Shown: piece after piece, positions 7,546 to 15,932 of the stretch | Numbering within the stretch: position 1 is the first letter of the stretch | Layout of the letters: every line of letters begins with the position of its first letter | Assembly (NCBI RefSeq): GCF_009914725.1 | Contig: NZ_JAAAWJ010000012.1 | Location: 1-44,057, forward strand | Reading direction: 5' to 3' | DNA from: Methanogenium sp. MK-MG | Lineage (GTDB): Archaea > Halobacteriota > Methanomicrobia > Methanomicrobiales > Methanomicrobiaceae | DNA length: 44,057 nucleotides | Notes under the pieces: model-generated | What the model saw: only the letters and a program-made list of their open reading frames with translations | Database searches by the model: none | What the model was told of the DNA's origin: nothing | Translations under genes and position numbers: made by a program

Positions 7546-8079
7546 GGTGAACCTGATTGAAAAGAGTGCACTCGGCCCATCTGTTCAGAAATCTGGTATA
7601 TGTGAACGTCTGATCCTCTTTCCTGACGTTCCCATTCACTCGTGGCCCTTTTCTCCGTCACACCTTTCAGGCAACACACGGATCAGGGGCTTTTGGGTTG
7701 GGATCTCAGTCCCAAACCGGATGAATGTCAGGTAGGTTACGGAGGAAAATATACCGTGGAGTGGAAGGGTTGTAGCAAAAATTCTCTGGATATTATCGGG
7801 GTAATGCACATAGATGTTCCGGCTGAACAGTCAGTAAGTGCGAAATGGACAAATTCACTACACATCTGCTGAAACATAATCAGGAATCATTCCTCTCCCG
7901 GGGAGGTATGCCATTTATGGCACCGGAACTCCTCCCCTTTCCCTTTGCTCACATCTGTGTCTGGCATATCTGTATATATCTGAATTGGTTAACAGGGGGT
8001 GCATATGTAAGACGGTGTTCAAAAGTCCTAAAACATGATTTCACCGGTTTTGCATGTAATTGAGTGGAGGTATGAAAAA
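7546..8079. other. Gene-free stretch before the PEF-CTERM gene
   Basis: No gene can be supported here. An imperfect hairpin occurs at about 7694-7718 (TTTGGGTTGGGA, then TCCCAAACC). A TATA-like ATCTGTATATATCT at about 7968-7981 is well placed to be the promoter for the gene starting at 8080, which would then have a leader of some 80 bases. Confidence 0.4.
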
Positions 8080-8703
8080 ATGAAAAAACTAATTGTAGCA
8101 TTGCTGGTTGCTGCCCTCTGTATGGTGGCACCGGCCATTGCACTGGATTGGGACGATCTTCCCACCGGCGACATGGTGATGGTCGACGGCGATTATCCAC
8201 CTGGTGAACTGTGTGGAACCTACTTTGACGTGTATCTGTGTGATGACGGTGTCTATCCCGGATGGTGTGTCGATACAGTGACCAGTTCAATCAAGGACGA
8301 ATGGTATGACGCCTGCCTTTCTTCCACCATCGGAGTATCCGAACAGTGGAACATGGTAAACTGGATTCTTAACAACAGGGGAGATATACCATTTGGAGAA
8401 ACCCAGGCAGCCATCTGGATGGTAATGGGTCAGGAAATCCCGACGAAGTATGCTGAATGGGATAATATGCTTTCGGTGGCCCTTGCTGCTGAGGCTTCTG
8501 AGCACCCTGATTATGTGCCCGGATGCGGCGATGTCGGAGCAGTCCTTGTTGAAGCATGTCAGCCATGCTATGAGGGACAGACACTTATCATCGAATTACC
8601 ACTGGATCCCTGCCCACCCGTTCCAGAATTCCCAACAATGATGATTCCAGTCTTCCTTGTCGGCAGTGTACTGGTTGCGGCCAGTGTTCTGAAGAAGGAG
8701 TAA
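8080..8703 (+). CDS. PEF-CTERM surface protein, possible thioester domain
   Basis: The 207-residue protein has a signal peptide (MKKLIVALLVAALCMVAPAI, cut near residue 21) and a C-terminal PEF-CTERM sorting signal: PVPEFPTMMIP at 180-190, a hydrophobic helix and a KKE tail. Such signals are processed by archaeosortase C in methanogens, so the protein should be anchored outside the cell. The mature part has eight cysteines. WCVD at 62-65 and ETQAAIW at 107-113 resemble the Cys and Gln motifs of thioester adhesin domains, an inference. The GGAGG ribosome binding site fits ATG 8080; another ATG at 8072 leads to an immediate stop. It is followed by a T-run, a likely terminator. Confidence 0.82.
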   Translation: MKKLIVALLVAALCMVAPAIALDWDDLPTGDMVMVDGDYPPGELCGTYFDVYLCDDGVYPGWCVDTVTSSIKDEWYDACLSSTIGVSEQWNMVNWILNNRGDIPFGETQAAIWMVMGQEIPTKYAEWDNMLSVALAAEASEHPDYVPGCGDVGAVLVEACQPCYEGQTLIIELPLDPCPPVPEFPTMMIPVFLVGSVLVAASVLKKE

Positions 8704-8911
8704 GACAGGATTGATCTCATTTCATCATTATTTTTTTCAACATTCGATTCTGGAGAGAGGTCTGCCTATTTTTAAAGAGTTGTATTATGAAGAATCCTAC
8801 TGATTCCACCATCCACAATAAATTTGGTTGGGAGTATGAAAAATATCCTGATTGAAAGGAGATCTCTGAAATCTCAAAAATAATGGAGTGAAATCTCTAT
8901 GATCCCATCAT

Positions 8912-9310
8912 TTAAATGGACGGGATATATGTCGTCAACCCAATATCGTATTTTGTTGCATTCTGAAAGCTCAGTTTTGCCTCGTCATTCTTACCCGTAT
9001 TCATCAGGATAATACCCTTCAGATACCAGGCGAGCCCATATTCCGGGTTCAGTTCAAGCGCTTTTTCGGAGCTTTCCATCGCTTCATCGTATTGACCGAA
9101 ATGATCATTGTAATACATGCCCCGATAGCACCACGCCTCGGCGTTATCCGGGTCTGATACGACTAATGCATCATAATATTCCTGACTTGCATTCACTTTT
9201 TCCAGAAATTCTTTCGTCGGCATCGTATCCGGATTTTCAGTATCGGCAATACAGCCGACAGATACGCAGCACAGGAATACCGCCGCAACAATTCCCACGT
9301 TTTTCAGCAT
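8912..9310 (-). CDS. TPR-repeat lipoprotein
   Basis: The 132-residue protein starts with a lipoprotein signal, VFLCCVSVGC, whose lipobox cysteine is residue 20. Two tetratricopeptide repeats follow at about 45-115: SDPDNAEAWCYRGMYYNDHF and LNPEYGLAWYLKGIILMNTG. TPR repeats mediate protein-protein contacts; as a lipid-anchored outer-face protein it may act as a small scaffold. GGAG lies eight bases before the ATG at 9310. It ends 208 bases from the PEF-CTERM gene, convergently. Confidence 0.8.
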   Translation of the reverse strand: MLKNVGIVAAVFLCCVSVGCIADTENPDTMPTKEFLEKVNASQEYYDALVVSDPDNAEAWCYRGMYYNDHFGQYDEAMESSEKALELNPEYGLAWYLKGIILMNTGKNDEAKLSFQNATKYDIGLTTYIPSI

Positions 9311-9404
9311 TCAGTGACTCCGGATACCATAGCAGTATGTGTAAATAAGATGCTATTTACCATTTATGCCAAAAGATGTTCAGCTGAACGGGAACAGTTG
9401 GTAT

Positions 9405-9535
9405 CGTGAACTACTACGAAGCTAAAGACTTAGTGGCTTCCTGCTTCATTCCCCGAAGTATTCTCCACCAGTCCACCGTCCCTTCCCCTCGTTCCGAAGG
9501 TGAAATGATTACTTGGGGTTCTCGTAATCAGGTAA
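9405..9535 (-). mobile_element. IS200/IS605-type right end with tnpB tail (second family)
   Basis: On the minus strand the reading TPSNHFTFGTRGRDGGLV followed by ENTSGNEAGSH ends in a stop inside a hairpin (CTAAAGACTTAG core at 9422-9433) and is followed by AGTAGTTCAC. The arrangement (TnpB tail reaching EAGS, terminal hairpin, then a GTTGAC-like end) is that of IS200/IS605 right ends, but the hairpin sequence differs from those at 7490 and 16471. The rest of tnpB is missing. The remnant lies in the frame extension upstream of the Mrp gene and explains why that frame is open to 9406. Confidence 0.58.
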
Positions 9536-9621
9536 TTTCACGAAGGATACCAAACCATTCCAACCGATGTGGGCAGATCCCGCACAAACCTTTATCCATT
9601 TCCACCCTGAGTAAGGGGCAT

Positions 9622-10500
9622 ATGGCAAAAGATACGTCCGCACCACGGCGGGGTGTTCTGGAACGGGCCAACATATCAGTCCGGCACGTGGTTTTGATAC
9701 TCTCCGGCAAAGGGGGTGTGGGCAAAACGACGGTGGCAGCAAATCTCGCATTCGCATTTTCCAGCCACGGCTTCAAAACAGGACTGTTGGATCTCGATAT
9801 CCACGGCCCCGACATTCCCAAGATTCTGGGAATTGAAGAGCACCGGATGGTTTCGTATGACAAGAAGCACATGGAACCGGTAGCGGTCACCGGCACTCTC
9901 TCTGTTGTCTCAATGGCCTTTCTCCTCCCTGAAGAGAGTTCCCCCGTCATCTGGCGCGGGCCGATGAAGACCGGGGTCATCCGGCAGTTCCTCGAAGACG
10001 TCCACTGGGGGAAACTCGATTACCTGATCGTCGACCTCCCGCCGGGTACAGGTGACGAAGCCCTGACCATCGCCCAGATTGCCCCGAACATCGCCGGTGC
10101 GGTGATCGTCACCACCCCCCAGGACGTGGCCATACTTGACATCAAAAAGGCGGTGAAATTCGTCCAGACAATCGGGCTGCCGGTCATCGGCATCATTGAG
10201 AACATGAGCGGCATGGTCTGTCCCCATTGCGGCAAAGATATTGACCTCTTCGGTTCAGGTGGCGGGGAGCGTGCTGCACAGGACCTCGATGTCCCTTTCC
10301 TCGGCGCTATTCCTCTGGACCCCGAAGTGCGCAAAGCGGCCGATGAGGGACGGCCGTTTCTCATCCGCGGCCCCGGTATCGATGCAGACAACCCCACCTG
10401 GAAGCAGGTCGATTGGATCATGGAGAACCTTGTCCGGGTCATCGAAGAGAAGAATGCTCCGGGCGTACATCGCAAAGAAGTGCCCCTGCATTCTACATGA
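9622..10500 (+). CDS. Mrp/NBP35 family Fe-S cluster carrier ATPase
   Basis: The 292-residue protein has a deviant Walker A, SGKGGVGKTT, at 28-37, switch strands LLDLDIHGPDIPKILG and DLPPGTGDEALTIAQ, and a CPHCG pair (C200, C203), the conserved CxxC that holds a bridging 4Fe-4S cluster in the dimer. Members act in cytoplasmic Fe-S cluster transfer, an essential service in methanogens with many Fe-S enzymes. The open frame extends to 9406, but that part matches a transposon remnant, so ATG 9622, preceded by AAGGGG, is the chosen start. Monocistronic. Confidence 0.92.
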   Translation: MAKDTSAPRRGVLERANISVRHVVLILSGKGGVGKTTVAANLAFAFSSHGFKTGLLDLDIHGPDIPKILGIEEHRMVSYDKKHMEPVAVTGTLSVVSMAFLLPEESSPVIWRGPMKTGVIRQFLEDVHWGKLDYLIVDLPPGTGDEALTIAQIAPNIAGAVIVTTPQDVAILDIKKAVKFVQTIGLPVIGIIENMSGMVCPHCGKDIDLFGSGGGERAAQDLDVPFLGAIPLDPEVRKAADEGRPFLIRGPGIDADNPTWKQVDWIMENLVRVIEEKNAPGVHRKEVPLHST

Positions 10501-10704
10501 GGGCCTGTGCTCTGACATGTTTTTAGTGCAGGTTTGGTCTGAGGCTGGAAAAGAGATACCCGGACGGCAGGCAGACACATCGATACAGATATCCTGACAA
10601 TTCCTGCAGCGAAAAATGTGAGAACCGAATTGAGACCTGTTGTGGCGGATTTTACTCTATTAAAAACATATAAACAGGTTTTGAATACAAAATTAAAATA
10701 TTCC

Positions 10705-10716
10705 CATTATATATGC
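10705..10716 (+). promoter_or_regulatory. TATA box for the FilR1-type regulator
   Basis: CATTATATATG at 10705-10715 in an AT-rich stretch is a good archaeal TATA box. Transcription would start about 25 bases downstream, practically at the TTG at 10737, suggesting a leaderless mRNA. Confidence 0.5.
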
Positions 10717-10736
10717 CTGGGAAATGATGAATTATA

Positions 10737-11636
10737 TTGAGGGATACTTTGGATACACTGGATACACTTGAGATTTTTAATACATACCAGGATGGTATCC
10801 AGAAGCTGTTCCGGTCAAGACTGCTGCTGCAGATCATGATTTCACTGGATGACGGAAACAAAACCCTTGCAGAACTTCGCGGGGTGACAGACACGACGTC
10901 GCAGACGATCCTCCCGAAGATCCGGTTTCTGGAGGAAGTGCATTACATACGATACGATGACGATGCCTATCATCTGACCCCCCAGGGAAACGTCATTTCA
11001 TCACAGATACAGGATCACGTCAGAACAGCTTATCTTTTCAGTAAAAATCCAAAATTCTGGTCGTCACACTATCTTGAAGCACTTCCTGCCATGTTCCTGC
11101 GTGACATCGGCGACCTCTATCATTCCGGGATCGTTGAAACGTTAAATACGAATATTTTCTCTGTTCTTGAATGTTTTTTTGATATGCTGGAGAATGCTGA
11201 ACAGATACGCGTCGTCTCCTCTTTCATGAGTCACTTGCATGCAGATGCCCTCATTGCAAAGGTGAAAGAAGGGGTGCCCGTGGAGATGGTGGTGAACACC
11301 GAGATCGCTGAAGAACTCAGGAAAGAACCGTTCCTGAGTAAAATCGAGGAAATTGCAGGGTATAATCACTTCAGAATCTATGTAGCACCCACGCCCCTTT
11401 TAATCGGGTTGACGGTGACCGATTCGACCCTTTCCTTCGGATTATGCAGGAATGATGATTTAAGATATGATATCTCCAGCGACCTCATCGGCACTGACAA
11501 TCTGGCCCTTGCATGGGGTGAGCGCCTCTTTTCGTACTATAAGGATATATCAGAAGAACTATCATCTGATCCCTCCCTTTGCTCCGGATTGACTTCTCCT
11601 GAATCCCGTCAGGGTTCCTTTATATTCATCGGATAA
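10737..11636 (+). CDS. FilR1/DUF1724-type winged-helix regulator
   Basis: The 299-residue protein has an ArsR-like winged helix at residues 20-90 (LLQIMISLDDGNKTLAELRG, TSQTILPKIRFLEEVHYI, YHLTPQG) and a C-terminal sensor region of about 170 residues (SHLHADALIAKVKEGVPVEM, LRKEPFLSKI, FRIYVAPTPLLIGLTVTDST). This matches the methanogen-specific FilR1/DUF1724 family thought to sense a small molecule or redox state. No ATG exists near the start; TTG 10737 is used here, and it starts a run of three nine-base repeats coding DTL-DTL-DTL. TTG 10749 is an alternative. It precedes a ubiA-type gene and may control it. Confidence 0.82.
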   Translation: MRDTLDTLDTLEIFNTYQDGIQKLFRSRLLLQIMISLDDGNKTLAELRGVTDTTSQTILPKIRFLEEVHYIRYDDDAYHLTPQGNVISSQIQDHVRTAYLFSKNPKFWSSHYLEALPAMFLRDIGDLYHSGIVETLNTNIFSVLECFFDMLENAEQIRVVSSFMSHLHADALIAKVKEGVPVEMVVNTEIAEELRKEPFLSKIEEIAGYNHFRIYVAPTPLLIGLTVTDSTLSFGLCRNDDLRYDISSDLIGTDNLALAWGERLFSYYKDISEELSSDPSLCSGLTSPESRQGSFIFIG

Positions 11637-11663
11637 CTGAATATTCGTCGAACGAACTAATGT
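11637..11663 (+). promoter_or_regulatory. Candidate operator, copy 1 (upstream of ubiA-like gene)
   Basis: The sequence CTGAATATTCGTCGAACG contains the perfect palindrome TTCG-T-CGAA and is followed by AACTAATGT. The same 27-base layout occurs at 12730-12756 (TTCG-C-CGAA, then TAATAATGT). It begins at the stop codon of the regulator gene and ends 25 bases before the UbiA start, so it is placed like an operator or promoter element. Confidence 0.55.
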
Positions 11664-11688
11664 CAAACACCGCAATCCACGGTGATGT

Positions 11689-12588
11689 ATGTTCAAATTT
11701 GAGCATACACCCGGAAACAGTGATCTGAATCTTCGGTCATTGTTTGATACTATTTTGTACAGCTCGTTGTATCTCTGCATTGCCGCCATTTCAATGGTTT
11801 ATTTGTCTTCTGTGCTACAGGACATGCCGGTATCTCTGGCGGCATGTGGGATCATGTTCCTTGTTACCTTTTCGGTCTACAACCTGAACCGAAAAACCGA
11901 CGAATGTGAAGATGCAATCAACCATTCCAGACGCTATGCGTTCACGAAAAAGTATGCAACGGTTCTCATGAATTTATCCCTTGCCGCCTACGCGATTGCG
12001 TTTTTGATCGCCGGGATGCATGGGATTGTGGCGGCGGTGATCACCGCCATTCCACTGGTGAACGGAATTCTTTACAGCATACCGTTTTTGCCCTCCGGGT
12101 TCAGGTACCATCGTCTGAAGGATATCCCATTTGTGAAAAACTTCATTGTGGGACTTGCATGGGCAGTTCCGGTTGCACTTCTGCCGGTGGTATGCACAGA
12201 ATATTCTGCAGGGAGGATGACAATTGCAACGGGGCTCTTCTTCTTTTTGTTGTCATTTGTCAATTCGACGGTATTTGATATACGGGATGTAAAGGGCGAT
12301 GCCGAGTCAGGCGTGCAGACGATTCCTGTTATCCTTGGTATACAGAGAACCAGATGCCTGTTGTCGGTGATGAACGGTATTGGTATTGCGATTATCCTCG
12401 TACTTTGCAACGGATGTCTTTCGATCGCCGAAACGGCAATCATCGTTGGTATCGCGATGTATGTACAGGGCTACATTCTTTTGTTCAATGGAGCTGAACG
12501 GGAGCAGGGCATGTATGATCTCCTTGCCGACGGGCAGTATCTGCTGCTCGGGGGACTGATGTACCTCTCCACCGTATGTATTGCATAA
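11689..12588 (+). CDS. UbiA-family prenyltransferase
   Basis: The 299-residue integral membrane protein has about eight hydrophobic helices and the two aspartate motifs of the UbiA superfamily. The first, N67-RKT-D71-ECE-D75, fits N-x3-D-x3-D exactly; the second is DIRDVKGDAESGVQTIP at about 200-216. Enzymes of this fold transfer a prenyl group from a diphosphate to an aromatic or polar acceptor using Mg2+ bound by these aspartates. In archaea this covers ether-lipid (DGGGP synthase), quinone-like and heme-related reactions; the acceptor cannot be told. GGTGAT directly before the ATG is the ribosome binding site. It probably belongs with the regulator upstream. Confidence 0.85.
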   Translation: MFKFEHTPGNSDLNLRSLFDTILYSSLYLCIAAISMVYLSSVLQDMPVSLAACGIMFLVTFSVYNLNRKTDECEDAINHSRRYAFTKKYATVLMNLSLAAYAIAFLIAGMHGIVAAVITAIPLVNGILYSIPFLPSGFRYHRLKDIPFVKNFIVGLAWAVPVALLPVVCTEYSAGRMTIATGLFFFLLSFVNSTVFDIRDVKGDAESGVQTIPVILGIQRTRCLLSVMNGIGIAIILVLCNGCLSIAETAIIVGIAMYVQGYILLFNGAEREQGMYDLLADGQYLLLGGLMYLSTVCIA

Positions 12589-12620
12589 GAGGCCGGGGTT
12601 TCATCCCACCTCTTATTTTT
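12585..12620 (+). terminator. Hairpin plus T-run terminator after ubiA-like gene
   Basis: ATAAGAGG at 12585-12592 pairs with CCTCTTAT at 12609-12616, with extra G-C pairs inside and a TTTTT run immediately after. The hairpin overlaps the UbiA stop codon. It is a convincing transcription stop separating this gene from the next block. Confidence 0.6.
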
Positions 12621-12729
12621 CACAGGATACCGTTGTCTTTTTTAAAATAAACACAGTGTAAGCGACAAAAAGAGCGTGGCTCTTCATGTCAGTATCTGTT
12701 CATCAGCACACGCCATCTTCATCTGAACG

Positions 12730-12756
12730 CTGAATATTCGCCGAACGTAATAATGT
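12730..12756 (+). promoter_or_regulatory. Candidate operator, copy 2
   Basis: CTGAATATTCGCCGAACG with the palindrome TTCG-C-CGAA, then TAATAATGT, repeats the motif at 11637-11663. It lies after the ubiA terminator and 93 bases before the PepSY-like frame, so it may drive or control the genes from 12849 on. Confidence 0.55.
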
Positions 12757-12848
12757 ATACCATAAAAAAATATGATTTTCTGATCCGGGCGATTACATTT
12801 ATGCAAGTGGAGGCACCATCTTAAATCTCACCCTATAGTTACAGTGAA

Positions 12849-13100
12849 TTGGACGACGTGGCACTAGAACCGAAAACCAGTGAACATGACGCAACAGAAA
12901 TTGCGCTTGATTGCTTTAGAGATATATATGTGGTGAAAACACAGACCAGATTGGCTGTCGTTTGCCTCAATAAAGACGTACAAAAACTTGCTTGGATAAT
13001 TGAAGTTCAGGGAGATGTAAAGGATGATCTTGTTCAGGGTGGAGAATTACTCGTAGATGCGATCTCTGGTGATATTTTATCATTCTACCCATACCAATAA
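12849..13100 (+). CDS. PepSY-like small protein
   Basis: The 83-residue frame, opened by TTG at 12849, has ATEIALDCFRDIYVVKTQTR and the strand-turn-strand LAWIIEVQGD ... ELLVDAISGDILSFYPY. The latter matches the PepSY fold ending V-D-A-x-T-G-x-I. PepSY domains often inhibit peptidases or occur next to membrane proteins. There is no signal peptide, and no ATG; the in-frame sequence upstream is open only to 12825. It may therefore be a truncated gene or use a leaderless TTG start. It precedes a membrane protein gene by 41 bases and probably shares its transcript. Confidence 0.5.
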   Translation: MDDVALEPKTSEHDATEIALDCFRDIYVVKTQTRLAVVCLNKDVQKLAWIIEVQGDVKDDLVQGGELLVDAISGDILSFYPYQ

Positions 13101-13141
13101 ATTTTCAAATTTTTATTCATAAATATTCAGAGAGGTTGTAC

Positions 13142-14116
13142 ATGCTAAGCGAATGTGAGAGCATTTTCAGGAAAGATGTGATTTTTATCGGAAGATCACT
13201 CCTCGTTGGGCTGGGGAGCGGATTCCTCCTTTTTATTATAAGCTGTGCGTGGTCCATGGTTTGGGAAGGGCTGACCATCTTCAACTGGAACCTTTCCGGC
13301 ATCATGGAGATGCAATGGATGGTACTCCTGCTATTGGTTCTCGTATTGAACGGTGCTCTTTCTGCCGAATGTAACGCTTCAAGGATTGAGAAGGAGATAG
13401 ACGCAGGGGCGGCAGGTTTCATTGCCGGTGTTGGGGCTTCTGCCGTATTTCTACTTATCCCCCTGTATACTTCAACATTAATGCCCCTGAATCTCAGTTA
13501 CTGGGATACGCATGCACTTTTTAGTCGTTCTCTGGCTTTGATGATAATCGTTGTGCTTCAATTCATAGCACTATCGGCAATTGGGGCACTCCTGCATTTC
13601 TATAGTGAAACGAAAAAGATGAAATGCCCGGTTACAAAGAAAATTTCCGGCAGTGAGAAAAAACAGATTCCCACCGTCATTATCATTCTTGCTCTGATCC
13701 TATGTATTACGGCTTTTCTTCCCCCGGCGGTGGTGATTTTCGAAGTGAAATCTGGTTTCATTGAGAGAATCCCAGTCTGCTGCTATGTGCCTCAGGTCAG
13801 TGTGGAACGACTGGGTGAAGAGTTCATCATCGTTAAGAATCTGGAGGATGCCGGCCCTGATCTGGGATGGCTTGCTGACAATTACTTCCCGTTTAAGATC
13901 CTGATCAATGGGAGGGATGTGTCGGATAGCGATGCCATCCGGCATAGTGGGCTATCGGTGACTATTGATCCGCCGGATGGACTGGGGTATAAAAAGGGCT
14001 CTTTGATAGTATTGACTGGCAATGACCTCCGTTTGGACAATGGTTCGATTCATCTTGAGGTCATAAGCTATACCAATCAGAGACTGCCGGAGCCTGCGTA
14101 TAACTCCTGGATATAA
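13142..14116 (+). CDS. Membrane protein with C-terminal beta-rich outer domain
   Basis: The protein of 324 residues has hydrophobic segments at about 18-38 (SLLVGLGSGFLLFIISCAW), 58-75 (WMVLLLLVLVLNGAL), 86-108, 125-155 and 180-205 (IIILALILCITAFLPPAVVI), so about five helices. The last 115 residues are beta-rich and polar (FIIVKNLEDAGPDLGWLADN, ILINGRDVSD, GSLIVLTGNDLRLDNGSIH). They resemble the outer domain of archaeal pilin-like DUF1628 proteins, a guess by pattern only. I know no function. ATG 13142 is preferred over TTG 13136 because GAGAGG precedes it. It follows the PepSY-like gene. Confidence 0.62.
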   Translation: MLSECESIFRKDVIFIGRSLLVGLGSGFLLFIISCAWSMVWEGLTIFNWNLSGIMEMQWMVLLLLVLVLNGALSAECNASRIEKEIDAGAAGFIAGVGASAVFLLIPLYTSTLMPLNLSYWDTHALFSRSLALMIIVVLQFIALSAIGALLHFYSETKKMKCPVTKKISGSEKKQIPTVIIILALILCITAFLPPAVVIFEVKSGFIERIPVCCYVPQVSVERLGEEFIIVKNLEDAGPDLGWLADNYFPFKILINGRDVSDSDAIRHSGLSVTIDPPDGLGYKKGSLIVLTGNDLRLDNGSIHLEVISYTNQRLPEPAYNSWI

Positions 14117-14239
14117 TCAAAGATGATTACTCAGTACAGGCCACGTGATTAGATTCAACTAACAGTCGGATGATGTGGCCACAATCCATTAATAAAGTGA
14201 AGTTAAAAGTCTGGTATCCCTCGCTTTTTGGAGAGAATC

Positions 14240-14705
14240 ATGAAAACCAGACAGATAGAGGAATTCATCGTACTATTCATTCTTATTTGTTGCATCGTTC
14301 TCGAGCAAACCTCTCTATGCATATGCACGGGAGGTGGGCGTAGATGCAGATCTTGCAACCATCGTCTACATTGCAGGGCTTTTTGCAGGCATGATTATTA
14401 TGCTGATAGCCATCTGGATGTCACGCAGATCAAACCGAAACCGGATGAGAGAAACGAATGATGGGAATGTGGAAGAATCAGCATTAGATAATAGTTTGGA
14501 CCTCTCAAAACGGCCGATTCTTGCTCTCATCCTGATTGTCATTACCGTGGTAATGATCTATCCCATTCGTCTCTACGCTCCGGATGCAAAAGCGCTCTTC
14601 ATTCCCCTGATTTACTCGGTAGGAATACTCTTTGGCGGCCTTCTGATGTGGATACCTATCAGGGTTCCTGTATATCACCAGCGTAACCGGTCATACAAAC
14701 ACTAA
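14240..14705 (+). pseudogene. Small membrane protein gene with frame disruption
   Basis: ATG 14240, with a GGAGAG ribosome binding site, opens MKTRQIEEFIVLFIL, the start of a signal sequence. The rest, in a frame one base on, continues LFVASFSSKPLYAYAREVG, then GVDADLATIVYIAGLFAGMI with helices at about 14365-14415, 14510-14560 and 14590-14650. The two parts join into one plausible signal peptide plus three-helix protein if one base is removed near 14280-14290. So this is a frameshifted gene or a base error. The intact second frame alone (from 14334) would start without a ribosome binding site. No family recognised. Confidence 0.55.
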
Positions 14706-14777
14706 AAAGAATCGTTGATCCGTCTCACATCCGGTCAGAATAATTACTGTTATCATATTATCACGAAGGAGTCATTC

Positions 14778-15241
14778 ATGAAATCCAATATGTCCGGATA
14801 TTATGCTGTTGCCATGTTCTCCTCATCGGTCTGTGTCTTGCATCGGCCGGCTGTACTGGCAACCCTGCCGGCAACCTTACCAAAAATGAACCTATGTCCG
14901 GAATCAGATATTATTTAAATGAAAGTGATTCAGGGAGAACCATTACACTGCAAAAGGGAGATTCTCTTGATATAACCCTGCCAACCACTCCCGGACTCGC
15001 CTACCGATGGATCATGCCTGTCACCGGATCAGGACCTGAACTGATGAATGCCAGCACTATTACTGAAATTCCCGATAACGCGAACTGGTCAAATGGCAGT
15101 CCGTTTTTCTCTCCCGGAGAATACCGGTTTCGTTACTGGGTGGTGAGTACCGGGACTTCGGTGTTTGAAGGTGTGTTTTGCCACAATGTATGTGACACTA
15201 AGTATTCGCGCCGGTTTAACCTCACGGTGAATGTAGTGTGA
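14778..15241 (+). pseudogene. Chagasin-like inhibitor lipoprotein, frameshifted copy
   Basis: This is a near-identical copy of the intact gene at 23693-24157. Its ATG at 14778 has a good AAGGAG site and opens MKSNMSGYYAVAMF, but one T is missing around 14816 compared with the intact copy, so the lipobox region (LASAGCTGNP) is out of frame. The inhibitor domain itself is open from 14894: LPTTPGLAYRWIMPVTG is the chagasin loop 2 region (NPTTGY-x-W in the family) and the C-terminal FNLTVNVV strand is present. Chagasins (I42) inhibit papain-type cysteine proteases. Without its signal it would not be exported. Confidence 0.75.
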
Positions 15242-15326
15242 GGAAATTACCTCTCCCTGCCATTGAGCAGAATATTATATTGCAACGGGAATGTGAGTGA
15301 TCGTCAGAAAATCGCTATGCATCCGC

Positions 15327-15926
15327 TCATTGTTCCATCGCGCAAAACGGAAGTATCTCCCGCCACATCTCTGCCTTCTCTTCGAGACTCATCCCTGCAT
15401 ATGCAGGAGATGTGGAGGGAAGCTGTAAAATAACCAAATCCGTCTCTTCGTTTTTTGGTTCCGTCAGGTCAGAATAATACCGTTTAAACCAGTGTCCTGC
15501 ACCCGTCTTCCCGTTTAAGGCAATGCAGCGGATGGAAGGATGTTCCGCTAAAAATCGACGGATATCATTGGGTGTGGTATCACCTATCGAGCTGTCACTA
15601 CTGCCCTTCCGTGAACATGATTCAAGCACATCCCAGATGGCGATACCATGGTCTGTCAGAAAGTTCAGTCGGTCCTGATAGGGCAAATCCGAAAAATCAG
15701 AACCATTAGATAAACCGGAACCATCAGAAAATTGAGAAAATGCAGAGCTGAATGAGAATACCACCCCCATAATCTTCCAGAACTGGTTTTGGGGATTGCC
15801 ATAGTATTCATTCCTTTTCAGAGACAGTTCACTCGGATAACTGCCCAGAATCAAAACGGACGGTTGTGAACCGGAAACAGGTTTGAGTCCTGCCCCGGAA
15901 TACTTATTCGCCTGATGATGAGTCAT
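15327..15926 (-). CDS. Family-6 hypoxanthine-DNA glycosylase
   Basis: The 199-residue protein belongs to the uracil-DNA glycosylase superfamily, group 6 (DNA-deoxyinosine glycosylase). It shows VLILGSYPSELSLKRNEYYG at 24-43 with NPQNQFW right after, a middle AIWDVLESCSRKGS, and LPSTSPAYAG near the C-terminus, which replaces the HPSP motif of classical UDG. The enzyme removes hypoxanthine arising from adenine deamination. A Ser/Phe/Asp-rich insert (about 58-80, FSFSSAFSQFSDGSG) is unusual and likely a surface loop. It starts six bases after the stop of the small zinc protein gene, so the two are probably one transcript. Confidence 0.85.
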   Translation of the reverse strand: MTHHQANKYSGAGLKPVSGSQPSVLILGSYPSELSLKRNEYYGNPQNQFWKIMGVVFSFSSAFSQFSDGSGLSNGSDFSDLPYQDRLNFLTDHGIAIWDVLESCSRKGSSDSSIGDTTPNDIRRFLAEHPSIRCIALNGKTGAGHWFKRYYSDLTEPKNEETDLVILQLPSTSPAYAGMSLEEKAEMWREILPFCAMEQ

Positions 15927-15932
15927 CTATTA

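Noticed and set aside
9406-9621. N-terminal extension of the Mrp gene
   Set aside because: The extension matches a transposon end read in antisense and lacks a ribosome binding site; the family start is at 9622.
10020-10580. Minus-strand frame of 186 codons
   Set aside because: It shadows the Mrp gene and has no recognisable domain.
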